Assembly: GCA_038501195.1 (NCBI GenBank)
Contig: JBBPUQ010000002.1
Span: forward strand, 3,410,001-3,474,000
Reading direction: 5' to 3'
DNA from: Nemania diffusa
Taxonomy: Eukaryota; Ascomycota; Sordariomycetes; Xylariales; Xylariaceae
DNA: 64,000 bases
Every line of letters starts with the position of its first letter. Positions within the stretch are counted from its first letter, which is position 1. Shown here in pieces: positions 13,201 to 22,870 of the stretch. The notes beneath the pieces were generated by a model. That model saw only the letters and a program-made list of their open reading frames with translations. It made no database searches and was not told where the DNA came from. The position numbers and the translations under genes were made by a program.

Positions 13201-13736
13201 ATGACTGGCAAGACCTCGACCGGCCGCGGCGGCGCCGGCAATATCGCCGAAGCCACCCAGTCCCCCCGTCTCGAACCCTCCGACCTCGAAACACCCACCC
13301 TCAAAACATCCGTCGTGACGACTGGGCGCGGCGGCTCAGGCAACATGGCGCCCAACTTGGACCCTGTCCAGACGCGCGCGCGACAGGACGTCGGCCCGTA
13401 AGTACCAAATGCGCCCCCAAGAACCCAAAGGCGCATACAGAGCAGAGCATGGCATGGGCAGGCTTGGAAAGCTGAGAGACGGCAGTACGGCCAACTGGCT
13501 AACCTACCAACGACCGCAGCATCGAGCGACGGCCCTCCACAGGCGCCACGCACGTCGGCCGAGGCGGCGCCGCCAACATTGCCAAGCCCACGTCGCCCAA
13601 GTCCAAATCTAACGGGTCGGCTGAGACGGCCGTCGTCGACGATGATCCCGCCGCCGATGCCCACAAGAAACAGCAGCCCGGCAAGGCGGGCGGCGGTCTA
13701 GCTGCCAAGGCCAAGGACTTCTTCAAGTTGGCGTAG
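13201..13736 (+). CDS. Small GRGG-repeat protein, Par32/DUF3602-like
   Basis: Two exons, 13201-13397 and 13520-13736, joined over a 122-nt intron (GTAAGT donor, CAG acceptor), give 137 residues. The protein carries three copies of a Gly-Arg-Gly-Gly signature: TGRGGAGNI near residue 7, TGRGGSGNM near 40 and VGRGGAANI near 80. The rest is Ser/Thr/Pro-rich and probably disordered, ending LAAKAKDFFKLA. The repeated GRGGxGN motif is the hallmark of the DUF3602 family, which includes yeast Par32, a phosphorylated inhibitor of Mep ammonium transporters. Function in this fungus is inferred from that family. The reading frame beyond the first exon is supported only through the splice. The upstream region has several GATA-like sites, as would suit nitrogen control. 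Confidence 0.82.
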
Positions 13737-14725
13737 GAGTCGATGAAGAATGTATCTGTCCCGCCTGCTCCCGCAAGAGGGGGCATCTCACTCCATTGCA
13801 TGTGTAGGAACTGAGAATAATGGGGGAGGGGCGAGAGTTGTGAGGGGACAGCGGTGAGCTTGGAGGGTATTAATTGAGGGTTGGCGAAAACCACAAGCTG
13901 AGTGGGTGAGCAGGACGCCTTTGTTGTTCTGTTATCGGAGCCCTAGTCTTCTCACTTCGCTGAGGAAAAAACTAGGCTCGTCTCCTGTAAAATTCACGTT
14001 TTGCTTTGATACCACTGCTGCAGGGTATGGAGTTTGAGGGTTTGTTTCTATTACATGAAGGACTTATCAATCAATTATATGTATAAAAAATCAGGGCTAG
14101 CAAACTGCACCGTGGCATGAGAACATATATCGTGGTTAGTGCATGCTAGGATTATCAATGTGAGAAGGTGGGAGAGGGTAGGAGTGCGAATGCGAGTGCA
14201 TATGCTTGTCGCTATGTTGATACACGTATCAGCCAGACCCTGAAATGTTCTAACATTACGTCTCCTTATTTACGATACCGACGCGATGCAAATTCCCGAG
14301 GCCGGGCCCCCGACAAGATGTGGTGACTCATTCGCCGTCTTGTTATCATACATGGAGAGGCATAGATGAGGCCGTAGACGGCAATGAGATATGTGTCTAT
14401 TATTTTATTTTCTGCTATATTAAATGACTGTCGCGGAAAAGTTCTATCTTATTCTATTCTCCTCGTTAGATAGCTTTCGAACTTGACTGTTAAGATCCAC
14501 TTGCTGACCTACCCACTTACGACTACAGCCCCCCGACTTATCGAATTATCAGACGCTAGCTTTCTGGGTACTCATAGACTCTGGGTAATCATAGACAGGT
14601 ACACAGTAGGGGCCACGAGATAGACACAACCGTGCGCGCTATAGGTTCCGTGGGATACGGTAGAGAGGCTTGATATTTCTTTATAGGTGGAGATTTATGG
14701 TAGACAGAGGAGAGTAACGACGACC
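13737..14725. other. Intergenic region between the Par32-like and GNAT genes
   Basis: About 1 kb. It should hold the 3' untranslated region of the upstream gene and the promoter of the downstream one. No conserved element, repeat or RNA gene was recognised. Confidence 0.5.
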
Positions 14726-16038
14726 ATGGCGCCCGAAGTAACGGTCTATACCACACCGCCGGAGCCCCTCGTCAAGCTTCTCGCGAAGTCCTCGCTGCTG
14801 CACGCCCTCCCGCTGATTCGGAGGCTGCGATTCACGAGACTCCCCGGGGGTATCACGGAACACACGCGGATCCTGTGGTCCTCGAGGGTCTCGCTTGACC
14901 AGTATCTTGCTACCACCACTACTAATGCCGACGGCAACGGCATCAACGACGATAGGAGTTTACAGGAAGAGGTCCCCTTCGCGGCCGCATATCTGGATTT
15001 CTCGCGCGGCCCGGAGACCGAGCTGTGGATTTACTCGTCCATGGAACGCCGCTTGAGCGAGAGCACGAGAGCTCAGGGAGACGCACAGGCGGGGCAAGGG
15101 GGACAGGAAGCAGAGAGAGAAACCCCCGTCAGCGAAGCCCACGAGCGCGAGGAGGTCGCCTGCGCCGTCGCGCTCCTCCGCGAGACCAAGCGCCAGCAGG
15201 ACCTCTACTTCGTGCCCGGGTCCGCGCGGGCGGCGGCGCGCGAGCACTTCACCGCGCTTGTCGGGAACTTGAACGAGTGCTTGCGCGAGCGCCTCGCCGG
15301 TGCCGGCATGGCCGTCGTGTCGACGGGGCTCTACGACAAGTGGGTGTTCAAGGTCGACGAGCTGCCGGACGTCGCGCTGCCGCCGCCGCCGCCGCCGCCG
15401 CCGGCGACAGGCGCCCCGGGCGATGGTGACGGGAGGCGCTGGGTCTGGGATCGGGTCCGGAGGGCGGATGTCCCGTTCACGATCTCGCGGACGAGTATCC
15501 CGCGGAGAGAGTACGTCTTGCCACTTTTGCTATGTTGTTGATGAGGGGGGGTTCTTCGGGTGACTGGTTGATTGACTGGCTAGCTGATGGCATGTAGACG
15601 CACCATGAAGCTGTTGCCGAGCACGGCGCTGTATTTGGACGATGGCACACCGGTTGCGTGGGCGTACCTCGGTGAGTGCTCCCGCCTCGCCGCTTGAATC
15701 CCCGGTGAATTGATTGCCCGTTGATTAGGTCCCGATTCCTCGCTGAGTAGCTTGCACTGTGAGGAACCATTCCGGGGGAGAGGTATCGCGAAAGCTGTTG
15801 CGGTCAGGGTTTTACGAGACCACCTAAAGGAGTATAGCGATGATCCCTACGGCTGGGCTGATGTAGCCCCAGATAATACCCAGAGTCAAAGTGTTTGTAG
15901 GAGCTTAAATGGTCACCCGATGTGGCAAATATCATGGTAAGTTGACCTACCACTCATTCCGATTCTGAACGAGGAATTGTTCCCTAACTGTAATCCAGGA
16001 GCCGCCTGAACTTGGACGAGAGCTTTCCAGATGAATGA
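14726..16038 (+). CDS. GNAT-family acetyltransferase-like protein
   Basis: Four exons: 14726-15510, 15598-15671, 15729-15936 and 15999-16038, giving 368 residues. Donors are GTACGT, GTGAGT and GTAAGT, and the frame is kept across all three introns. The start is MAPEVTVYT. The first 260 residues are variable, with a polyproline run (about residues 222-229). The C-terminal part reads TALYLDDGTPVAWAYLG, then LHCEEPFRGRGIAKAVAVRV, the classical GNAT motif A with the R/Q-x-x-G-x-G/A acetyl-CoA pyrophosphate loop (RGRGIA), followed by a motif-B-like NTQSQSVCRSLNG. This arrangement resembles FR47/GLYAT-type GNAT domains. The acceptor substrate cannot be read from sequence. Its stop lies 44 bp from the stop of the convergent HEM12 gene, so 3' untranslated regions may overlap. 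Confidence 0.8.
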
Positions 16039-16082
16039 ATGCGCAGGATCTTAATGTCTACTCACTAATTATATTTATGACC

Positions 16083-17400
16083 CTATTTGCTAGTTAGGCG
16101 CTGTATCTCTTCTAGATAAAATTTTAGATCGTCCGGCTTCACCAAGGGTGTGATGCCATGGCCAAGGTTGGCAATCCAGCCTCCCTTACCACCTCCGAAG
16201 CCCTCTACCATGTGCTTGACCGTCTCGGATATGGATTCCTTGGAGCCATACAGAACACCGGGGTCCGCATTTCCTTGGAATACAATCTTGCGATCCCCCC
16301 GAATTTTCACCGCGTCAGCTGGATCTACGAGCCAATCCAGTCCCACAACATTGTACCCTAGGTTGCAGGCAGAGTCGAGTGACTGGTTTGCCCCTTTAGG
16401 GAACACGATCATGGGAACAATATCCAAGCCCATCTCCTTCAGCTTGCCAGGTAGATGCTGGGCTATGTAGGCAAGGTAGGGTTCACTGAACTTCTTGAAC
16501 GTTGAGGGCGACAGCTCTCCTGCCCATGAGTCGAAGACTTGAATCATCTGGTATCGCGTTAGTTTGGGTTAGCCATGGGTCTCCTCTCAAGTTCGTACCT
16601 GAGCTCCGGCTTGAACTTGTAGTGCTAGATACTCGACACAAATTTCCGATATTTTCTGCAGCATGGCGCGCGTCTCATTGGGGTACTTGTATATCCACTT
16701 CTTGCTTTCGATAAACAGTTTCGTACCACCGCCCTCTACCATGTAACAGAACAAGGTCCACGGCGCGCCGCAGAATCCAATGAGCGGTACGCGGCCATCC
16801 AGCTTCTTTCTTGTCAAGGTGATGGCCTTGTATACGTAGTCGAGCTCAGCGGCGACGTCGACGTCCTTGCTAAGGACCTTGGAGTACTGGCCATCGTCGG
16901 GGGACTGTAGAGGTTCGGGGAAATGCGGGCCTTTCTTGTCGACCATTTCGACGACCATCCCCATGGCCTGCGGGATAACAAGAATGTCGGAGAAGATGAT
17001 CGAGGCATCGAGGAGGCCGGCGAAGCGCTCAATGGGCTGCAGCGTCAGAGTCGAGGCAATTTCGGGATTGCGACAGCATTCGAAGAAGTCACGGTTGCCT
17101 TTGGCCTCGTGATATTCGGGAAGATAGCGTCCGGCTTGGCCCTTGTTAGCTAGGCAACGATGCAGTGACAACGAGACTCAATTGGCAACATGAAAATGAG
17201 AGCAGCAGTAGGTATGATGATGGTGATGACAACGATGGAGGGCTATACCTTGTCTCATGATCCAGATGGGTGCTCGTTCTACATTTTGACCTGCGGCCAC
17301 ACTCAGCGACAGCCTAGGCCACTCAAACTATTCGGGGTGACGCACCCCAGGCCGTCCTTAGGACTAGATCATTTTTCATGGGGGGGAAATCGTGCGCCAT
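16083..17400 (-). CDS. HEM12: Uroporphyrinogen decarboxylase
   Basis: Four exons on the minus strand: 17400-17346, 17290-17249, 17134-16599 and 16547-16083, giving 365 residues, the usual length. The first 42 codons come from two small exons that must be joined: [19 protein letters not shown], then [13 protein letters not shown], then AGRYLPEY. The joined [11 protein letters not shown] is family signature 1, with the substrate-binding arginines. FSDILVIPQ carries the catalytic aspartate, GFCGAPWT is signature 2, and NLGHGI carries the C-terminal histidine. The enzyme removes four acetate carboxyls from uroporphyrinogen III to give coproporphyrinogen III, in the cytosolic part of haem biosynthesis. 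All key residues are present, so it should be active. It shares a 425-bp divergent upstream region with the next gene. Confidence 0.96.
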
Positions 17401-17825
17401 GGTGTAAAATGGTCGTGCTCTATGGGCCTCGATTGAAGAGGAATTGAGTTATGGTTGAATTATGGCGACCTTCCTAGTTGTATGCTGTATGGTGACACCC
17501 CGCGGAATAGCAGGAAGTCGCTATGCGCTATGCATAGTGGGATGAACCCTTGCTGATGGGGGCAGTTAAGCCACTCAGCTGTCTACTGTAGGTAGGTACC
17601 TAGGTATCTTAGGACAGCTTGAGCCACAGTATGTTGCCCACAAGCCACATCTCAACATGTCGGGTACAGAATTAAATAGGTACAGTCTATTATTTATTGC
17701 ATGTGAACGCAATTCGACTGAAAAGACATACCTCTGAACTGCGCATTTGGGATCTGCGCCGCAACTCTCAATGGCCCCTTCAAAGCCGCCAATACTGAAG
17801 TCACTCCTCTAGCACACGCGAGCCC
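17401..17825. promoter_or_regulatory. Divergent intergenic promoter region (HEM12 / unknown gene)
   Basis: 425 bp between two divergently read starts, so it must hold both promoters. It includes a TAGGTACC-type cluster at about 17588-17615. No TATA box or known regulator site can be assigned with confidence. Confidence 0.5.
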
Positions 17826-19880
17826 ATGGCCGTGCCGTCAACCTCGCAATGCTACCAAGCCGCTCGTCGCCACTTACGGCCGCATTACGACAGCATATGG
17901 GTGCCGGACAGCTTGCTTGTATCAGCCTTCGAACGTTATGCTGCGACGTTCAGGACAGGAGCTGCACGCTACGGATCCTCTGTGCCCGGACCGATGGAGC
18001 ATAGGAAGCGGATGGCGAAGCGACACATGGGAGAATTGCATTTTGGACAATCCCACTCTGCTGCGCCGATATGGGACTTCGCAAATCTCGTAGACCTGAC
18101 CCAGTGGAAATGGAGCCCCCCAACGTCCCCCGCCGCGAGAAGCCGACGAAACACAAACATAAACACTACAGAGATGCGAGCTACTTCAGACGCTGCGCCG
18201 AGCCCTCTTCAAGAGTATTTCTCTCCACGCATCGAAACCACCGAAGACCTCCGTCAGCTTGACGAAATAATGCAGCCGGAAACTGGTATATTGAGTGGGG
18301 TAGTAGACCAGTTGCCGTTGGTCTCGTGGGACGCACATACACACCCCCTTGATGTAATTGACGTAGCTTTGGAGCTACTATCTCGCGATATATCAACTGG
18401 TATCGGTGCTACGTCACTCTTCTCTAGATTCTGCGATAGCTGGCAGCAGGCTCTGGCTCGGGAGCTCTTTCGTGGGGAGACAGTTGGCACGGTCCTGACG
18501 GGCATCATTGACAGCTTGAATGCGCAATCCGCTGATGTTCGTAGCCCTGGAGTGCGCGAACAACTCAAACTGCTCCTTTTAGAGGCAACGATAGAAGGCG
18601 TATCTAAGGGAAGAACCGACCAAGCTACATCATTTGACTCAGCTGCTTGGAATAGCATTCTTTGTGGAGTGAGCACAATTCAAATGAACAACATCCGCAC
18701 CTTCACAAAGGCTATGGCGTGTGTTCCTGAGCCATATCTAAAATTGGTTTCACCAGGCATTCTCGAAAATTTAGACGTCTTTTTCAATGGTCTCGCGCGA
18801 GCATTTAAACAGGACACTTTGGTTCGACAGTCTAATAAGATGGCTGTACCGCTGAAGAGGCTTGGACAGCCCGAATTCCGCTTCATCTTGGACAACGCTA
18901 CCCAAAAGCTTTTGGAGTACGCTCACGCTGAAGGTGTGGATTTTCCACACATGCGCTTCGGTTGGTTGCAGCTTCTCGCACGGCTACCCGGCGTGGAGAA
19001 GAGATATCTTGCCCAAGCCTGTGTCGCTCTCGAAACCAGCCTCGTTCATCAACCTCTGCTAGAGTCCGAGGTCTGCCAGCTATTTCTAGCATGGAGTAAC
19101 AGCCAGGCCCCTCTTAAACGATATGTCAATTTACGCAAAGTTTTGTATTTCAATGGTCCAATTTGCTACTATCTACTAAGCGCTCGACTATGGAGAACTC
19201 GACAGTTTCCTCGCGCAAGGCATTTCAGCGAGTTTCTGCATGCTATAGGCCGAGAGACGGCTGTGACCATGATAGCAAGAGCAATCTCTCATCCCCTCCG
19301 AACTGGACCTAGCCCACTGGTAAGCATCGCATTAGGGATGCGAAAGCCATGGGCGGCTCTCAATCTCCTCTGTCTCTATGACGGGAGTCGGAGATGTAAA
19401 ACATCATTCTGGGGTTCCAGCTTTGGCTTTAAAGCATTAGAGACTCTTACCTGGGTACCCTTCTTCGACTATAGGAAGCTTTGGAGGCTATTGAAAATCA
19501 CTCCGAGGCGCCGATATAATATTCGGCGCCGGCGAAGCCGGCTAAGCCGGCTAAGACGACTCGGCCCGGGCGAAATCACAAAAATAGTGGCAGCGGGAAT
19601 TGTCACGGGGCTATCGCCGCATCTCTCGGGACGGAAGGCATTCTCCTTGATGATGGATTGCTACTTCAAGCTACGAAGACATAATACTAGAATTCCTCGC
19701 TCCTTCTTAGCGGGCCTCGTTCACAATGTTACAAGACATCTTGTAGATGGCCAACAAGGAGTCACCTCGCGGTTGCGATATGTTTTGTATATAATCCGGA
19801 AATATCTAGGCGGCGAGGAGGCCTACCGTATAAAAGTGGCAATACAATGGCGGAGGAAGTTCAACTCGACGCCCAAATAA
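17826..19880 (+). CDS. Intronless protein of unknown function, 684 residues
   Basis: A single uninterrupted frame from ATG (MAVPSTSQCYQAARRHLRP) to TAA. I do not recognise a named domain. The middle and C-terminal parts are rich in predicted helices with regularly placed Leu/Ala/Trp, which would suit a helical-repeat protein. Residues about 559-578 form a strongly basic patch (PRRRYNIRRRRSRLSRLRRL), followed by a well-formed segment (PGEITKIVAAGIVTGLSPHL). The basic N-terminus (AARRHLRPHY) could be a mitochondrial presequence, and a basic helical protein of this kind might be a mitochondrial RNA-related factor; both are guesses. Long open frame, normal base composition and good neighbours make it a real gene. 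It is the last gene before the AT-rich island, with its stop about 140 bp from the left edge repeat. Confidence 0.75.
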   Translation: MAVPSTSQCYQAARRHLRPHYDSIWVPDSLLVSAFERYAATFRTGAARYGSSVPGPMEHRKRMAKRHMGELHFGQSHSAAPIWDFANLVDLTQWKWSPPTSPAARSRRNTNINTTEMRATSDAAPSPLQEYFSPRIETTEDLRQLDEIMQPETGILSGVVDQLPLVSWDAHTHPLDVIDVALELLSRDISTGIGATSLFSRFCDSWQQALARELFRGETVGTVLTGIIDSLNAQSADVRSPGVREQLKLLLLEATIEGVSKGRTDQATSFDSAAWNSILCGVSTIQMNNIRTFTKAMACVPEPYLKLVSPGILENLDVFFNGLARAFKQDTLVRQSNKMAVPLKRLGQPEFRFILDNATQKLLEYAHAEGVDFPHMRFGWLQLLARLPGVEKRYLAQACVALETSLVHQPLLESEVCQLFLAWSNSQAPLKRYVNLRKVLYFNGPICYYLLSARLWRTRQFPRARHFSEFLHAIGRETAVTMIARAISHPLRTGPSPLVSIALGMRKPWAALNLLCLYDGSRRCKTSFWGSSFGFKALETLTWVPFFDYRKLWRLLKITPRRRYNIRRRRSRLSRLRRLGPGEITKIVAAGIVTGLSPHLSGRKAFSLMMDCYFKLRRHNTRIPRSFLAGLVHNVTRHLVDGQQGVTSRLRYVLYIIRKYLGGEEAYRIKVAIQWRRKFNSTPK

Positions 19881-20021
19881 CGACACGCACACACATGGTA
19901 GTTCTCATGTACATAGTAATCGAGGATAATAAAGCACAACAGGCCGCAGGCTTCAATGGCCACCCTACTAGGTTTTGAATATGATCAAGTGGTGGGCCAA
20001 GCTGGCCGTCTCCTTGCATCC

Positions 20022-20106
20022 CTGGAGGCTTGATTTTCCATTTTTAGCAGTGTCTTAGCTCTAAAAACATATTACAAGAATCTGTTGCAGAAGTCTGTTT
20101 TTATAA
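20022..20106 (+). repeat. Left inverted repeat at the island edge
   Basis: Begins CTGGAGGCTTGATTTT, identical over 16 bases to the reverse complement of 46890-46905. Homology continues for about 60 bp at about 80% (12 mismatches, 10 of them transitions), then through AATCTG and AAGTCTG blocks. Beyond it come several decayed AAAGTYTGTTTTATTATAA-like units to about 20190, which may be subterminal repeats. The repeat lies exactly where base composition changes. Confidence 0.8.
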
Positions 20107-22384
20107 AAAGTTTTAAATAAAAGTTTGTTATAAAAGTTTGTTTTATTATAAAAAATTTATTTTATTATAAAAAGTCTATTTTATTATAAAACTATTTTAA
20201 ATTTTAAATAATATTTAAAGCTAAATTTATTGTTTAATATTTTTATTTTTTTAATATATAGTTTTATATTTAAAAATTTTAATTGAACTAAAGTTATTTT
20301 AAAAAAAACTTAAATTTTTTTTTATATTAAAAAAATCTTTTTTTATATTAAGTTTTTTATTTATTTATATATTTAGTTTATATATATAGTTTATTATTTT
20401 ATTAATAAAATAATTAATATTTAATTAATATTTTAGTTAATTTATATTAAAACTATATATTAGTTAAATTTAATAGTAATATATATATATTGTTTTTTTA
20501 ATTTTTATTATTATATTTATAAAAAGTTTTAAAATATTATATTTTATTAATTAATATATTTTATTAAAAACTATTTTTAAATTAAATAAAATAAAAATTT
20601 TATAAAAATATTAAATTATAAATTAAAATATATTAAATTTTATAAATATAAGTTTTATATATATATTAAATATTATATTATTATTTTTTAATTTAAAAAA
20701 ATTAGTTTTTATAAATAAAAATAATTATTTGTTAGTTTATTTATTTATTTTAAATAATTTAATAGTTTTATTAAATTTTATATTTTTAATAAATATTAAA
20801 ACTAATAATTTATTTATTAAAAAATTATATAAACTAATTATTATTTAAATAGCTATTATTTTTTTATTAATTAGTTTATAATAAATAATATTATTAAAAC
20901 TAATAATATTAATTATTTATATATTAAAAATTTTTTAAATATTTTATTAACTTATAGCTTTAAATATAATTTAGTAATATATTTAAATATTAAATAATAT
21001 TGTAATAAAAAAATAGTTTAAATTATAATATATTATTTAATTTTATAATATATTAAAAAAGTTATATAATTTTAATTAAATTAAATATTAAAACTATAAA
21101 CTAGTTATATTAAATAAAATAAATAATTTAATTATTTTTGTTTTTTTATTTTTAATTTTATATTTTTTTTTTGTAATAATATAATATATTTTATTATAAA
21201 ATTTATTTATTTATTATTTAAAAATATTATATTTATTTTTTTATAGTTTTTTATTTAATACTAAATTTTATAAATAAAATATTTATATTTAAAAATTTTT
21301 AATATTGTTTTAATATTATATTATTTTTTAAAATATTTTTATAATTATTTTAGTTAGATTTTTTGTTTAATTTAATATATTAGTAATTTTTATAACAAAT
21401 AAAAAATATATTTTGTTATTTTTTAATAAGCTTATAATTTTAAAAAAAATAAAAATTGCTATTTTTATAATTTAAATATTTTAAATTTAAAAAATATAAA
21501 TTTAAAATATTAAATATTTTTAGTTTTAATAGTTTATTTTTAATAAAAAAACAAATATATTTTTATTAAAACAATAAATAAATAATTAAAAAATTTTTAT
21601 ATTATTAATAGTAATATATTAAAACTAATAAAAAATATATTTAATAAATATTAAATAAAAAAATAATAATAATATTAAATTTAATAAACTATTATATTAA
21701 AGTTAATATTAAAAAAATAAATATTTAAAATTATAGTTAAAACTAAATATTAAAACTATTAAAAAAATAATAAAAGCTTTAAAATTTAATATAATTAAAT
21801 AAATTTAAAAATATATTAAATAAATTAGCAAATTTTTTAGTTTTAATAAAATTATTTTATTATAATAAAACAAAATATATTTATATATTAAAAACTATTT
21901 GTTATATATTTTAATTTTTATATTTTATTAAAACTGTTTTATTTATATATTATAAAAATAATAAAAATTATTATAAAAAATTTATAAAATATTATAAATA
22001 TTAAAAAATATATATATTTAGTTTAATATAAGCTTATTAATAACAATTATAAACTATAATTTATTGCTTTATTAAAAAAAAAGTTTATTTTTTTTTAAGT
22101 TTTTATATAATATAAATATAAAGTTTTAAATTAATATAGCTATATATAAAATAATATTTTTTTATTAATATTATTTATATTTGTTTTAAATAGTTTAAAT
22201 AATTAAATAGTTTAATAATATAACTAATTAATATTAAATAAAAATTTATATAAAGCTATTTAAAAACAATTATTTTGAAAATATTAAAAATATTATTAAT
22301 AAATTATATAATTAATTTTTAATTTAAAAGCTTTTTTTTGAAATAAATATTTTAATATATAAAAAAAATAAATTTTAAAAATTA

Positions 22385-22870
22385 ATAAATAAAAGTTTTA
22401 ATATAAAAATTAATTTAAACTTAAAAAAAAAATTAAATTTAAATTTAAAAATAAAAATTAATTTAAATTTAAATATAAAATAAGTTTTATTTTTAATAAA
22501 AAAAATCAGTTTAAATTAAAAAGCAAAAATTAATTTAAATTTAAGTGTAAAATAAGTTTTGACTTTAATAAAAAAAATTAGTTCAAATTTAAAAGCAAAA
22601 ATTAATTTAAATTTAAAAAAAAAGTTAAATTTAAACTAAAAAATGAAAATTAGTTTGAATTTAAATATAAAATAAGTTTTAATTTTAATAAAAAAAATTA
22701 ATTTAAATTTAAAAAAAAAGTTAAATTTAAACTAAAAAGTAAAAATTAGTTTAAATTTAAATATAAAATAAGTTTTATTTTTAATAAAAAAAATTAATTT
22801 AAATTTAAAAAAAGAGTTAAATTTAAATTAAAAAGCAAAAATTAATTTAAATTTAAAAAAAAATCGTTGC
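22385..22870. repeat. Irregular tandem repeat in the AT-rich island
   Basis: Four related blocks share an ATAAAATAAGTTTT core followed by a TTTAATAAAAA stretch. The cores start near 22481, 22553, 22673 and 22770, so the spacing is irregular (about 72, 120 and 97 bp). Between them lie AATTAATTTAAATTTAAA segments. No function is apparent. Confidence 0.55.
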
